DNA of 64,000 bases from Sphingomonas sp. S1-29 (GCF_026167545.1 NZ_CP110678.1:2965501-3029500); one strand, 5' to 3'; counted from the first letter of the stretch, positions 8,951-18,472 are shown. The notes: generated by a model not told the origin, from the sequence alone. A program made the numbers and translations.

Positions 8951-9095
8951 AAAGCCCTCTCCCGCTTGCGGGAGAGGGTTGGGTGAGGGCCTTCTTCTAG
9001 ATCGATGGCCCGAAAACAGACCCTCACCGCTGCGACTAGGGGCCGCAAGTGCGACCCCAAGTCTCGCCCCCTCTCCCGCCTGCGGGAGAGGGAGG
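8951..9095. repeat. Family D inverted pair
   Basis: Two hairpins of CTCTCCCGC..GCGGGAGAG type, at 8955-8978 and 9069-9092, facing each other across a middle of about 90 bp. The first is followed by TTGGGTGAGGGCCTTCTTCT, which recurs inverted at 5981-6002. The element fills the gap between Sua5 and the lipoprotein gene. Confidence 0.8.
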
Positions 9096-9100
9096 AAAGA

Positions 9101-9370
9101 TCAATTACCGTTGACCATCGCGTTCTGCTGCGCCTCGGTCAGGTCGTCGGTGTCGACGTCCGAATCGTCGATCGCGTCGGCGCGGTCTTCGGCATTGTCC
9201 TCGATGCCTTCGACGACGGCTTCGTTGGCGCCCATCGCTTCGGCGGCTTCGGCATTGGCCTCGCCCTGCTCTTCGGCGCGCTCGGCCAGCGCGTCGTCAC
9301 CGTCGCCGCCGCAAGCTGCGAGCGGAACCGCCATCAGCGCCATCAGTGCCGGTGCGAAAAATTTCTTCAT
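9101..9370 (-). CDS. Small acidic lipoprotein
   Basis: Protein of 89 aa with a clear lipoprotein signal (MKKFFAPALMALMAVPLAAC), lipidated Cys at residue 20. The mature part is Ala/Glu/Asp-rich and lacks Cys or aromatic residues, as in ALAERAEEQGEANAEAAEAM, so it is probably helical and surface-tethered in the periplasm or on the inner face of the outer membrane. I do not recognise a named family; short lipoproteins of this make-up are common in sphingomonads. It precedes no obvious operon partner: msrA lies upstream on the same strand with an 84-bp gap. Confidence 0.75.
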   Translation of the reverse strand: MKKFFAPALMALMAVPLAACGGDGDDALAERAEEQGEANAEAAEAMGANEAVVEGIEDNAEDRADAIDDSDVDTDDLTEAQQNAMVNGN

Positions 9371-9454
9371 ATCGTTGCTCCCTCTGTCGGGGGGAACGCC
9401 CCCCAGCCGCGCACAAATGCACGATGGAGGAGGCAGGTTCCATCCCCCCTGCGT

Positions 9455-10003
9455 TCAGGCGGCCGCGGTCTGCGCCTTCGATCGCGCGGCGAAGCTCTTG
9501 CGCAGCTTCTGCAGCTTGGGCGGAATGACGCTGAGGCAATAGGGATTACGCTGCCCGTCGCCGTTCCAATATTCCTGGTGATAGTCTTCGGCGGGGTACC
9601 AGGTCGAAAGCGGTTCGATCGTCGTGACGATCGGATTGGGCCAGCCGCCGGCGTTGCGCTCGATCGCGGCGCGCGCTTCGGCTTCCTGCGCTTCGTCGTG
9701 CGGGAAGATCGCCGAGCGATATTGCGTGCCGACGTCGTTGCCCTGGCGGTTGAGCGTCGTCGGGTCGTGCGTCGCGAAGAAAATGTCGAGCAGCTCGCCA
9801 TAGCTGATCTGGTCGCGGTCGAAGGTCACGCGGATCGCCTCGGCATGGCCGGTATCGCCGCCGCAGACTTGCTTGTAGGTCGGATCGGGAACCTTGCCGC
9901 CGATATAGCCGCTTTCGACCTTCTGGACGCCGATGACGTCGTTATACACCGCCTCGGTGCACCAGAAGCAGCCGCCGGCCAGCGTTGCGGTTTCGATTGT
10001 CAT
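9455..10003 (-). CDS. msrA: Peptide methionine-(S)-sulfoxide reductase MsrA
   Basis: Repairs oxidised methionine in proteins using thioredoxin. The 182-aa protein carries the catalytic motif [11 protein letters not shown] near residues 11-21, with the nucleophilic first Cys, then [31 protein letters not shown], and [12 protein letters not shown], followed by EDYHQEYW. All are standard MsrA blocks. The ATG at 10003 follows AAGGAGATCGACGC. The C-terminal extension is Lys/Arg/Ala-rich, where resolving Cys residues would lie in some MsrA types; here no Cys is present at the very end apart from NPYCLSV. An enzyme for free methionine-(R)-sulfoxide is encoded at 62962. Confidence 0.97.
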   Translation of the reverse strand: MTIETATLAGGCFWCTEAVYNDVIGVQKVESGYIGGKVPDPTYKQVCGGDTGHAEAIRVTFDRDQISYGELLDIFFATHDPTTLNRQGNDVGTQYRSAIFPHDEAQEAEARAAIERNAGGWPNPIVTTIEPLSTWYPAEDYHQEYWNGDGQRNPYCLSVIPPKLQKLRKSFAARSKAQTAAA

Positions 10004-10082
10004 GCGTCGATCTCCTTGTTGGGGGTTTAGATAGGAATGGCGTGGCATGGGGCCAAGCGTGTTCGATGGCGGAGAGTATACA

Positions 10083-11078
10083 ATGAGCGATTTCAGCGTG
10101 CTGGTGACGGGCGGGGCGGGCTATATCGGCAGCCATGCGGTGCTGGCGTTGCTCGATGCCGGCTGGCGCGTGGTGGTGGTCGACAATCTGGTGACCGGGT
10201 TCGACTGGGCGGTCGATCCGCGCGCGACCTTGGTGCGCGCCAATATCGAGGACGAGGCCGCGGTGCGCGGCGCGATCGCCGAGCACGGCGTCGGCGCGAT
10301 CATGCACTTCGCCGGATCGGTGGTGGTGCCCGAATCGGTGACCGACCCGCTCAAATATTATCGCAACAACACTGCCGCCTCGCGCAGCCTGATCGAGAGC
10401 GCGGTCGTGTCGGGGGTGAAGCATTTCATCTTCTCGTCGACCGCGGCGACCTATGGCATTCCTGAAGTCGTGCCGGTGCGCGAGGACAGCCCCAAGCTGC
10501 CGATCAACCCCTATGGCATGTCGAAGCTGATGACCGAGGCGATGCTCGCCGACGTCGCTGCCGCGCATCCGATGAACTATGCGGCGCTGCGCTATTTCAA
10601 TGTCGCGGGTGCCGATCCGCAGGGGCGCTCGGGCCAGTCGACCGCGGGTGCGACGCACCTGATCAAGGTCGCGGTCGAGGCGGCGACGGGTAAGCGCGGG
10701 CATGTGTCGGTGTTCGGCACCGATTTCGCGACCCCCGACGGCACCGGGGTGCGCGACTATATCCATGTAACCGACCTGGCCGCCGCGCATGTCGAGGCGC
10801 TGGCGCTGCTGGTGGCCAAGCCCGCCGAGAGCCACACGCTGAACGCGGGTTATGGGCGCGGTTATTCGGTGCTCGAGGTGCTCAATGCGGTTGACCGGGT
10901 GACCAATGTGACGATCGAGCGGCGGCTCGAGGGGCGGCGCGCGGGCGATCCCGACGCGCTGGTGGCGGACAATGCCGCGATCCTGGCGGCGCTGCCGTGG
11001 CGGCCCAAGCATGACGATCTCGACGGGATCGTGCGCGATGCGCTGGCGTGGGAGCGGAAGTTGGCGGAGCGGGGGTAG
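10083..11078 (+). CDS. galE: UDP-glucose 4-epimerase
   Basis: Interconverts UDP-glucose and UDP-galactose with bound NAD, feeding exopolysaccharide and lipopolysaccharide synthesis. The 331-aa SDR-type enzyme opens with the Rossmann motif [20 protein letters not shown], has the SDR serine in [11 protein letters not shown], the catalytic YGMSK (Tyr and Lys), and [16 protein letters not shown], which is characteristic of GalE. The C-terminal sugar-nucleotide region ends [16 protein letters not shown]. The ATG at 10083 was chosen over a longer frame from 10047 because it fits the family N-terminus exactly. It stands alone, with a repeat element directly after its stop. Confidence 0.95.
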   Translation: MSDFSVLVTGGAGYIGSHAVLALLDAGWRVVVVDNLVTGFDWAVDPRATLVRANIEDEAAVRGAIAEHGVGAIMHFAGSVVVPESVTDPLKYYRNNTAASRSLIESAVVSGVKHFIFSSTAATYGIPEVVPVREDSPKLPINPYGMSKLMTEAMLADVAAAHPMNYAALRYFNVAGADPQGRSGQSTAGATHLIKVAVEAATGKRGHVSVFGTDFATPDGTGVRDYIHVTDLAAAHVEALALLVAKPAESHTLNAGYGRGYSVLEVLNAVDRVTNVTIERRLEGRRAGDPDALVADNAAILAALPWRPKHDDLDGIVRDALAWERKLAERG

Positions 11079-11087
11079 GACGCGCCA

Positions 11088-11214
11088 ACTCCCCTCCCTG
11101 GAAGGGAGGGGCTGGGGGTGGGTAGGGGCTTGGCGGTACGGTAGCCCGGCCATTTTAGGCATCCGTATCGCGAGCACTCGACCCACCCCCGACCCCTCCC
11201 TTTCAGGGAGGAGA
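11088..11214. repeat. Family D inverted pair between galE and mtnP
   Basis: Hairpin CCCTCCCTGGAAGGGAGGG at the left, then GGGGGTGGGTAGGGGCTTGG, a loop containing TTAGGCATCCGTATCGCGAG, and the mirrored right arm. A close relative of the elements at 14118 and 14674. It spans the convergent gap and may serve as a bidirectional terminator (inference). Confidence 0.8.
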
Positions 11215-12078
11215 GAAGAGCACCCGGCCCGCCACCGCATCGAGCTTCGCCAGCAGCGCCGGATCGCGCGCGTGGGGCGCGGTGATCAGCGCGGCGTCGA
11301 GGCAGGTATCGATCGGCGACGCGGGCCGCTGCGCCGGCAAGCCCTTGAGCAACGCCACCACCAACGCCCGCGCCTTGGCGGCGTTGTCGGTCAGCTGGGC
11401 GATCACCTGCGCGACATCGACGGCTTCCTCGCCCTCGCGCCAGCAATCATAATCGGTGACCATGCCGACCAGCGCATAGGGAAGCTCGGCCTCGCGCGCG
11501 AGCTTGGCTTCGGGCATCGCGGTCATGCCGATGACGTCGCAGCCCCATAAGCGATACAGGTTGCTCTCGGCGCGGGTCGAGAATTGCGGGCCTTCCATCG
11601 CGAGGTAGGTGCCGCCGGCATGCGTCACCGCGCCGCCCGCGCGCGCGGCGTCGGCGGCGAGCGCCGACAGGCGCGGGCACACGGGGTCGGCCATCGAGAC
11701 ATGCGCGACCATGCCGGTGCCGAAGAAGCTCGACGGGCGCCCCTTGGTGCGATCGACGAACTGGTCGACGATGGTGAAGGTGCCCGGCGCGCGTTCCTCG
11801 GCCAGGCTGCCGACCGACGAGATCGCGAGCACGTCGGTGACGCCCAGCCGCTTGAGCGCGTCGATATTGGCGCGCGCGTTGAGGTCCGACGGCGCGATCC
11901 GGTGGCCGCGTCCGTGGCGGGGGAGGAAGACGACGCCTACCTCGCCCATCCGCCCCTGGTACAGCGCGTCCGAAGGGCGGCCCCAAGGCGTGTCGACCTC
12001 GACCCAGCGACCGTCCTCGACCCCCTCGACATCGTACAGCCCCGACCCGCCGATGATCCCGATCGTCCAGCCCGCCAT
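11203..12078 (-). CDS. mtnP: S-methyl-5'-thioadenosine phosphorylase
   Basis: Phosphorolysis of methylthioadenosine to adenine and methylthioribose-1-phosphate in the methionine salvage path. The 291-aa protein has the MTAP/PNP layout: IGIIGGSGLYDVEGVEDGRW at the N-terminus, PRHGRGHRIAPSDLNARANI (phosphate and base site), ISSVGSLAEERAPGTFTIVD, EGPQFSTRAESNLYR and GMTAMPEAKLAREAELPYA, followed by VTDYDCWREGEE. These are diagnostic for the MTAP rather than the purine-nucleoside branch, though some bacterial members also use other nucleosides. The ATG at 12078 sits behind AGGAGGACGCAT. The adenine it releases could feed Apt, encoded at 52827. Confidence 0.94.
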   Translation of the reverse strand: MAGWTIGIIGGSGLYDVEGVEDGRWVEVDTPWGRPSDALYQGRMGEVGVVFLPRHGRGHRIAPSDLNARANIDALKRLGVTDVLAISSVGSLAEERAPGTFTIVDQFVDRTKGRPSSFFGTGMVAHVSMADPVCPRLSALAADAARAGGAVTHAGGTYLAMEGPQFSTRAESNLYRLWGCDVIGMTAMPEAKLAREAELPYALVGMVTDYDCWREGEEAVDVAQVIAQLTDNAAKARALVVALLKGLPAQRPASPIDTCLDAALITAPHARDPALLAKLDAVAGRVLFSPP

Positions 12079-12138
12079 ATGCGTCCTCCTGCGCGCGCCC
12101 ATTGTCGGTCGCGTGTCTGCGCCTTACGGATAGGCGCC

Positions 12139-12546
12139 ATGATCCGCAAAGCCCTGTTCATCGCGTGCATCGCGATCTCCGCCCCGGCGCTCGCCGCCGA
12201 CCCTATCACCGGGCGCTGGGTGACGCAGGGCGGCGAAGGCGTGGTGGCGATCGAACGCTGCGGTGGCGCGATTTGCGGCAAGCTGGCGCGGATCGTGAAG
12301 CCGACGCCGGGCGCGCCGACTACCGACGTCAACAATCCGGACGAAGCGCTGCGCAACCGGCCGCTGCTGGGCACGACGATTCTGAGCGGCTTTATCGACG
12401 GCGGCAAGGAATGGCGCGGGACGATCTACGACCCCAAATCGGGGCGAAGCTATCGATCGACGGTGCGCGCGAGCGGCGACAAGCTGGCGGTAAAGGGATG
12501 TATCGCGGTTTTCTGTCGCACCCAGGAATGGACGCGGTTGCGGTAG
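12139..12546 (+). CDS. Secreted DUF2147 protein
   Basis: Periplasmic protein of 135 aa. A Sec signal peptide (MIRKALFIACIAISAPALAA) is followed by the DUF2147 domain: DPITGRWVTQGGEGVVAIER, CGGAICGKLARIVKP, NPDEALRNRPLLGTTILSGF and KEWRGTIYDPKSGRSYRSTV. Members form a small beta-barrel like a lipocalin. The Cys residues in CGGAICGK and GCIAVFCR probably make disulfides. The function is unknown. It is divergent from mtnP, with about 60 bp between start codons holding both promoters, and a family-A repeat lies just after the stop. Confidence 0.88.
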   Translation: MIRKALFIACIAISAPALAADPITGRWVTQGGEGVVAIERCGGAICGKLARIVKPTPGAPTTDVNNPDEALRNRPLLGTTILSGFIDGGKEWRGTIYDPKSGRSYRSTVRASGDKLAVKGCIAVFCRTQEWTRLR

Positions 12547-12556
12547 ATCACGGCCT

Positions 12557-12633
12557 CCGTTCGTTCCGAGCGTAGTCGAGAAACCGCAGCGCAGCGCCTG
12601 GTATCGTTTCTCGACTTCGCTCGAAACGAACGG
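12557..12633. repeat. Palindromic repeat, family A copy 2
   Basis: Right arm CTCGACTTCGCTCGAAACG and its diverged complement flank a loop of about 25 bp. It lies between the tail-to-tail DUF2147 and permease genes. Confidence 0.85.
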
Positions 12634-12665
12634 GGGAGGGGGCCGGTGCACGCGCCCTCTCTCGC

Positions 12666-14057
12666 TCAATCCGCCGCGTTCTTGCGCGCATAGCCGAAAT
12701 ACACCGCCAGCCCGCCGATATTCCACAGCAGGAACCAGAATTGGGTCTGGCTGGGCAGGCTGAAGAACAGATACAGGCAGCCCAGGATCGCTGCGGGCCC
12801 GACCACCCACGCCAGCGGCGCGCGGAAGCGGCGTTCGGCGTTGGGTGCGCGGCGGCGGAGTACCAGCATGCACACCGATACCGCGATAAAGGCCGCCAGC
12901 GTGCCGGCATTGGCGAGCGCGGCGATCTGGTCGATCGGCAGCACACCGGCGATGATCGCGACGATGATCGCGGTGAAGATCGTGATCCGCACCGGCGATC
13001 CGCGCGACGAGATCTTGGCGAGGCTGCGCGGCAGCAGTCCGTCGCGCGCCATCGTGAAGAAGATCCGGCTCTGGCCGAACAGGAACGCCAGCAGCACCGT
13101 CGGCAGCGCGATCACCGCCGACACCGCGAGGAAGGTCGCTGCTGCGGGCTGATCGAGTTCGCGCAGCACCAGCGCGAGCGGCTCGGCCGAATTGGCGAAG
13201 GCGGTATAGGAAACCGCTCCCACCGCGGCGACCGCGACGAGCATGTAGATGATGATGCACGCGACCATCGACCCGACGATGCCGATCGCCAGATCGCGCG
13301 CGGGGTTCTTGGTTTCCTCGGCCGCGGTCGAGATCGCGTCGAAGCCGTAGAAGGCGAAGAAGATGATCGCCGCCGCCGCCATCACCCCGCGCTCGGCACC
13401 CGCGGCGTCGACCGATTTGGGGAAGCCATAGGGCATGAAGGGTTCGAGATTGGCGGCGTTGAAATAGGGCAGCGTGACGACGACGAACACGGTGAGCGCG
13501 ATCAGCTTCACCGCGACGAGTACCGCGTTGAGCGTCGCCGATTCGCGCGTGCCGAAGATCAGCAGCGCCGCGACGATGCCGATGATGCCGATCGCGGGCA
13601 CGTTGACCAAGCCGCCCAGCTCGGGGCCTTGCGTCAGCATCGCAGGAAAGCCGATGCTGGTGAGCAAGGGCGCGGCATAGCCCGACCAGCCGACCGCGAC
13701 GGTCGAGACGACCAGCGAATATTCGAGGATCAGGCTCCAGCCGACGACCCAGGCGATGATCTCGCCGAGCACGGCGTAGCTGTACGAATAGGCGGCGCCC
13801 GATGCGGGCATCATCGTCGCCATCTCGGCATAGGCGAGCGCGGCGCAGGCACAGATTCCGCCGGCGATTACGAAGGACAGGATCACCGCGGGGCCGGCGC
13901 GATCGGCGCCGACGCCGATCAGCGTCAGGATGCCGGTGCCGACGATCGCGCCGACGCCCAGCGCCATCAGATGCGGCCACGACAGCGTCGGCGTCAGCGT
14001 CTGTCCCGCGCCGCGATCGCTGGCGTCGATCGCCTTGCGCCTGAAGATACCGTGCAT
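12666..14057 (-). CDS. Amino acid permease, APC superfamily (CAT-like)
   Basis: Inner-membrane amino acid transporter, 463 aa, with about 12 hydrophobic segments. The APC consensus is clear: LMALGVGAIVGTGILTLIGV (unwound TM1), AGGICACAALAYAEMATMMP (TM2-3), SGAAYSYSYAVLGEIIAWVV, FFAFYGFDAISTAAEETKNP (TM6, as in cationic amino acid transporters) and GQSRIFFTMARDGLLPRSLA. This set matches the CAT/YfnA branch. The ATG at 14057 follows GGGGAGCAAC. A longer open frame to 14231 runs through repeat DNA and is rejected. The substrate is unknown. Confidence 0.93.
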   Translation of the reverse strand: MHGIFRRKAIDASDRGAGQTLTPTLSWPHLMALGVGAIVGTGILTLIGVGADRAGPAVILSFVIAGGICACAALAYAEMATMMPASGAAYSYSYAVLGEIIAWVVGWSLILEYSLVVSTVAVGWSGYAAPLLTSIGFPAMLTQGPELGGLVNVPAIGIIGIVAALLIFGTRESATLNAVLVAVKLIALTVFVVVTLPYFNAANLEPFMPYGFPKSVDAAGAERGVMAAAAIIFFAFYGFDAISTAAEETKNPARDLAIGIVGSMVACIIIYMLVAVAAVGAVSYTAFANSAEPLALVLRELDQPAAATFLAVSAVIALPTVLLAFLFGQSRIFFTMARDGLLPRSLAKISSRGSPVRITIFTAIIVAIIAGVLPIDQIAALANAGTLAAFIAVSVCMLVLRRRAPNAERRFRAPLAWVVGPAAILGCLYLFFSLPSQTQFWFLLWNIGGLAVYFGYARKNAAD

Positions 14058-14117
14058 GTTGCTCCCCGTTTCTTGGCTTTGGGGCTTAGGAACAGAGGTC
14101 GCCGCGCGATGCAAGGG

Positions 14118-14308
14118 GGTCCCCCTCCCTGGAAGGGAGGGGCTAGGGGTGGGTAGGGTCTTGGTGGTACGGACCCGCCTGAGCTGCGGGCCGCCGTACC
14201 GCGAGCACTCGACCCACCCCCAACCCAGCATCGGGTGAACAGCGCCCCGCGCTGTTTAGGTCATGCCGGGGGCATGACCGACCCGATGCTCGTTCAGGGA
14301 GGGGAGTA
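14118..14308. repeat. Composite family D repeat (nested)
   Basis: The left arm CCCTCCCTGGAAGGGAGGG and the middle match the element at 11088. The right half then contains a second palindrome block (CAGCGCCCCGCGCTG, TCATGCCGGGGGCATGA, CGACCCGATGC) shared with 5999-6056, before ending in TTCAGGGAGGGGAG. It looks like one repeat inserted into, or recombined with, another. Confidence 0.75.
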
Positions 14309-14312
14309 GAAG

Positions 14313-14666
14313 TTAAACCGTAAAGCTCTCGCCGCAGCCGCAGGCGCCCTTGGCGTTGGGGTTGGTGAACACGAAGCCGGCGGTGAAGTCGTCCTCGACC
14401 CAGTCCATCGTGCTGCCGATCAGGTACAGCACCGATCCGCCGTCGACGAAGAAGCTGCCGCCAGCGGTCTCGATCCGCTCGTCCATCGGGTTGGCGGCGG
14501 TGACATAGTCGACCGAATAGGCGAGCCCCGAGCAACCGCGGCGCGGGGTCGAAAGCTTCACCCCGATCGCGTCGGCGGGGGCGCGCGCCATCAGCGCGGC
14601 GACGCGCGCTTCGGCGGCGGGGGTGAGCAGGATCGCTTGCGGGCGTTGGCGGGTGGTGGTGGTCAT
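14313..14666 (-). CDS. sufA: Fe-S cluster A-type carrier (SufA/IscA-like)
   Basis: Carrier that takes Fe-S clusters from the SufBCD scaffold to apo-proteins. The 117-aa HesB-fold protein has the three conserved Cys of A-type carriers: RRGCSGLAYSVDY near residue 45, and GACGCGESF near the C-terminus. The FVDGGSVLYLIGSTMDWVED segment is the central family block. It is the last gene of the SUF operon, 118 bp beyond sufT, and that gap is filled by an inverted-repeat element, so the carrier could be expressed at a different level from the rest. Naming it sufA rather than erpA or iscA rests on context. Confidence 0.9.
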   Translation of the reverse strand: MTTTTRQRPQAILLTPAAEARVAALMARAPADAIGVKLSTPRRGCSGLAYSVDYVTAANPMDERIETAGGSFFVDGGSVLYLIGSTMDWVEDDFTAGFVFTNPNAKGACGCGESFTV

Positions 14667-14673
14667 TTCGAAC

Positions 14674-14782
14674 TCTCCCCCCTCCCGCTTGCGGGAGGGG
14701 CCGGGGGTGGGGCTATCCACATATCGCGTACTCGGTGAGACTCGGCCCACCCCTAACCCCTCCCGCAAGCGGGAGGGGGACT
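14674..14782. repeat. Family D inverted pair inside the SUF operon
   Basis: CCCTCCCGCTTGCGGGAGGG at the left and CCCTCCCGCAAGCGGGAGGG at the right, facing across GGGGGTGGGGCTATCCACAT and its partner. It occupies nearly the whole sufT-sufA gap, so the mRNA would carry a long hairpin there. Confidence 0.85.
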
Positions 14783-14784
14783 CG

Positions 14785-15273
14785 TTACAGCATTCCCAAT
14801 TCTAGCTTCGCGTCGTCGCTCATCTTCTGCGGGTCCCAAGGCGGATCCCAGATCAGATTGACCTCTGCATGGCCAACCCCGGGCACCGCGCCGACGCGCA
14901 ATTCGACTTCCATCGGCATCGATTCGGCGACCGGGCAATGCGGGGTGGTGAGCGTCATCGTCACCACCGCATGGCCGTCGTCGGTCACCTCGACGCCGTA
15001 GATCAGCCCGAGATCATAGATGTTGACCGGGATCTCGGGGTCGAAAATGTCCTTCAGCGCGGCGATGATCGCCTCATAGACGTCGCCGCCGGGCTCGCCC
15101 GCGCCCGCCTCGACGGGCTTTTGCGCCAGGAACCCGTCGAGATAGTCGCGCGAGCGCTCCTCGCGTGGGGTGGCCTCGCGCGGGGTGGGTGCAGCAGGCG
15201 CGTCGATATCGACCCGCGCGCGCGCCGGCGGTTGCACCGCATCGACTTCCTCGATCGCAATCCGATCGCTCAT
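14785..15273 (-). CDS. sufT: SUF-associated MIP18/DUF59 protein (SufT-like)
   Basis: Auxiliary factor in Fe-S cluster maturation. It has 162 aa: a Pro/Ala/Arg-rich N-terminal extension (residues 1-60) precedes a DUF59/MIP18 domain with ALKDIFDPEIPVNIYDLGLI, VTMTLTTPHCPVAESMP (the conserved TxxxCP) and LIWDPPWDPQKMSDDAKLEL. The last block, with PPWxPxxMSxxAKxxLG, is typical of the SUF-linked subgroup. It overlaps the sufS stop by 4 bp (ATGA), which implies translational coupling. It lies between sufS and sufA in the operon. The domain is well recognised; its biochemical role is less settled than for sufBCDS. Confidence 0.9.
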   Translation of the reverse strand: MSDRIAIEEVDAVQPPARARVDIDAPAAPTPREATPREERSRDYLDGFLAQKPVEAGAGEPGGDVYEAIIAALKDIFDPEIPVNIYDLGLIYGVEVTDDGHAVVTMTLTTPHCPVAESMPMEVELRVGAVPGVGHAEVNLIWDPPWDPQKMSDDAKLELGML

Positions 15274-16610
15274 CCGAAAATCCTCGTCACTCGTTCGATG
15301 CCGCGGGCGAACGCCTCGACGTCCCCCGGGCTGTTATACACGCCGAAGCTGGCGCGGGCGGTAGCGGGGATTCCCAGCGCATCCATCAGCGGCTGCGCGC
15401 AGTGATGGCCGGCGCGGATCGCCACGTGACCCTCGTCCAATATGGTGCCGATGTCGTGCGGGTGTACCCCTTCGATCGCGAAGCTGACGATCCCTGCCGA
15501 TTCCTCGGGCCCGTACAAGGTGACCGAATTGAAGCCGCGCAGCGCCTCGCGCGCGGCGTGCACCAATGCGGTTTCGTGCGCGTGGATCGCGCCGAGCCCG
15601 ATGCCGTCGACATAGTCGATCGCGGTGCGCAGCCCGAGCACGCCGACGATGTGCGGCGTCCCCGCCTCGAACCGCGCGGGCGGGGGGGCATAGGTGGTGC
15701 GTTCGAACGACACCTTGTCGATCATCGCGCCGCCGCCCTGATAGGGGGGCATCGCCTCGAGCAATTCGGCGCGCCCCCACAGCACGCCGATGCCGGTCGG
15801 GCCGTAGAGCTTGTGGCCCGAGAAGACGTAGAAGTCGCAACCGAGCGCCTCGACGTCGACCGCGATCCGCGCCACCGCCTGGCAACCGTCGAGCAGCAGC
15901 CGCGCGCCGTTGCGGTGGGCGATGTCGGCGGCGCGGCGCGCATCGAGCACCGCGCCGGTGACGTTCGAGACATGTGCGAGCGCGACCAGTTTGTGCTCGG
16001 GCCGGATCATCGCCGCCATCGCGTCGAGGTCGATCGCGTGATCGGCGGTGAGCGGGATGACGTCGATGCCGACGCCCATCCGCTCGGCGACCATCTGCCA
16101 CGGCACGATGTTGGAATGATGCTCGAGCAGCGACAACAGGATGCGATCGCCGGCCTTGAGCTGAGTCGCGGCCCAGCATTGCGCGACCAGGTTGATCCCC
16201 TCGGTCGCGCCGCGCACGAAGACGCATTCGTTGGGGCTGGCGGCGCCGATGAAGCGCGCGACGCGTTCGCGCGCGGCTTCGTAGGCGAGCGTCATGTCGG
16301 CCGAGCGCTGGTACACGCCGCGATGGACGGTGGCGTAGGTCGTGTCGTAGCCGCGGGTGATCGCGTCGATCACGACCTGCGGCTTTTGCGCGGTCGCGGC
16401 GGTGTCGAGATACGCCCAGCCGGCGGGGATGGCGGGGAAGTCGGCGACGTGGTCGAGCGGATCCCCTCTCCCGCTTGCGGGAGAGGGAGGGAGCCGCGAA
16501 GCGGCGGAAGGGTGAGGGACTGGATTGGCTGGGGCGGCGCTGGCGGACAGACCCTCACCCCGGCCCTCTCCCGCAGGCGGGAGAGGGGGATTGGCGATGT
16601 CTATCTTCAC
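15270..16610 (-). CDS. sufS: Cysteine desulfurase SufS with repeat-encoded N-terminal insert
   Basis: PLP enzyme that removes sulfur from cysteine for Fe-S assembly. The core is canonical: AYLDTAATAQKPQVVIDAI, ATVHRGVYQRSADMT, FVRGATEGINLVAQ, LEHHSNIVPWQ, FSGHKLYGPTGIGVLWG (PLP Lys) and RAGHHCAQPLMDALG (catalytic Cys). GTG at 16610 overlaps the sufD stop by 4 bp (GTGA). Between the first seven codons and the conserved DHVADFPAI lies 126 bp (42 codons, about residues 8-49) of palindromic repeat in frame, coding for Pro/Ala/Gly/Ser-rich sequence. No start codon lies after the repeat and before the conserved core, so the insert appears to be translated. Total 446 aa, about 40 longer than usual. 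Confidence 0.93.
   Translation of the reverse strand: MKIDIANPPLPPAGEGRGEGLSASAAPANPVPHPSAASRLPPSPASGRGDPLDHVADFPAIPAGWAYLDTAATAQKPQVVIDAITRGYDTTYATVHRGVYQRSADMTLAYEAARERVARFIGAASPNECVFVRGATEGINLVAQCWAATQLKAGDRILLSLLEHHSNIVPWQMVAERMGVGIDVIPLTADHAIDLDAMAAMIRPEHKLVALAHVSNVTGAVLDARRAADIAHRNGARLLLDGCQAVARIAVDVEALGCDFYVFSGHKLYGPTGIGVLWGRAELLEAMPPYQGGGAMIDKVSFERTTYAPPPARFEAGTPHIVGVLGLRTAIDYVDGIGLGAIHAHETALVHAAREALRGFNSVTLYGPEESAGIVSFAIEGVHPHDIGTILDEGHVAIRAGHHCAQPLMDALGIPATARASFGVYNSPGDVEAFARGIERVTRIFG
16465..16590. repeat. Family D inverted pair inside the sufS reading frame
   Basis: Left hairpin CCCTCTCCCGCTTGCGGGAG and right hairpin CTCTCCCGCAGGCGGGAGAG flank a middle with GGAGCCGCGAAGCGGCGGA and matching GGTGAGGG/CCCTCACC arms. 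The length of 126 bp is divisible by three and keeps the sufS frame open. Confidence 0.85.
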
Positions 16611-17673
16611 GCCGCCCCCTCCAGCCACGCATCGGCGTCCGCCGCGAAGGCATCGCGCACCGCGTCTTCGCCGATCCGGTCGATCGCATCGGCGACGAAG
16701 GCGCGGGTCATCAATGCCCTTGCGCGCAGCAACGGTATCCCGCGCGATTGCAGGTAGAACATCGCGTTGCGGTCGAGCTCGCCCACCGTCGCGCCGTGCG
16801 CGCACTTCACATCGTCGGCGAAGATTTCGAGTTCGGGCTTCAGGTTGATCGTCGCGGTGCGATCGAGCAGCAACCCGCGCAGCGACTGGACGCCATCGGT
16901 CTTCTGCGCGCCGCGCGCGACGTCGACGCGCGCGGCAAGGCTGGCGGCCGAGCGATCGGCGGCGACCGCGCGCCAGGTCTGGTTGCTGGTGCCGTGCAGC
17001 GCCTCGTGCCGGACGGTGACCGCGCATTCCTGCCGCTGCTCGCCGCGGGTCAGCAATGCGCCGCCCATTTCGGCGAAGCCGCCATCGCCGACGACGCGCA
17101 ATGTGCCGTCGACCCGGCTGGCCATCCCGCCGGCACCCAGGAACACGCTGACCAGGCTCGCGGCCTTGCCGATCGTCGCTTCCTCGCGCAGCGACACGAA
17201 GCCCGCGCTTTGCAGGATCCGCACCGATCGCATCAGCCGCGCGCCTTCGGCGAGACCGATCGTGGTCAGCCGGTTGGCCCAGCCGGTGCCGACATAGGTT
17301 TCGACGATGCTGGCGACGGCATCGGCGGCCAGGATGATCCGCCCGGGCACATGGCTTTCGCCGCCGGTGCCGACATGGACGATCTGGACGCAGGTTTCGG
17401 CCTGTTGCGGCCCCAGCGTCAGCGACCAGCCGGTGCCGGCGGTGTGCTTGCCCAAGGGGTGTTCGGTGACCGGTGCGATCGGCTCGACCACGACGCCGCG
17501 CGTGTCGCTGGCGGCGACATCGAACACGCCATCGACGAACACCAGCCGCGCGCCATCGAGATCGAGGAACGGCGGAGTCGGTACGGGCGTGGCCGGTGCC
17601 GAACGCGCCGCCTGGAGCGCGTCGAGATCGGCCCAGCGCCACGCTTCGTCACGGCGAGAGGGAAGGGTGAGGC

Positions 17674-17677
<4 letters not shown>
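16607..17677 (-). CDS. sufD: Fe-S assembly scaffold subunit SufD
   Basis: Partner of SufB in the SufBC2D scaffold, 356 aa. The N-terminus is short (MSLTLPSRRDEAWRWADLDA; the RxExWRYT-like motif of SufD is visible), and the C-terminal half holds the SufBD beta-helix: QTWRAVAADRSAASLAARVD, SLRGLLLDRTATINLKPELE, IFADDVKCAHGATVGELDR (conserved CxHGATVG, with the His used in cluster assembly) and FYLQSRGIPLLRARALMTRA. It overlaps sufC by 4 bp (ATGA) and sufS by 4 bp (GTGA), so the three genes are translationally coupled. The protein is shorter than the approximately 420-aa E. coli SufD, mainly at the N-terminus. Confidence 0.93.
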
Positions 17678-18417
<740 letters not shown>

Positions 18418-18472
18418 TAGATAAACTCGGTTTGCAGCGGGCAGGGGGCGCGGGTGGCGATAGTCGAGACGT

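Noticed and set aside
15270..16464. SufS start after the repeat
   Set aside because: The first in-frame GTG or ATG after the repeat would remove the conserved DTAATAQKP region.
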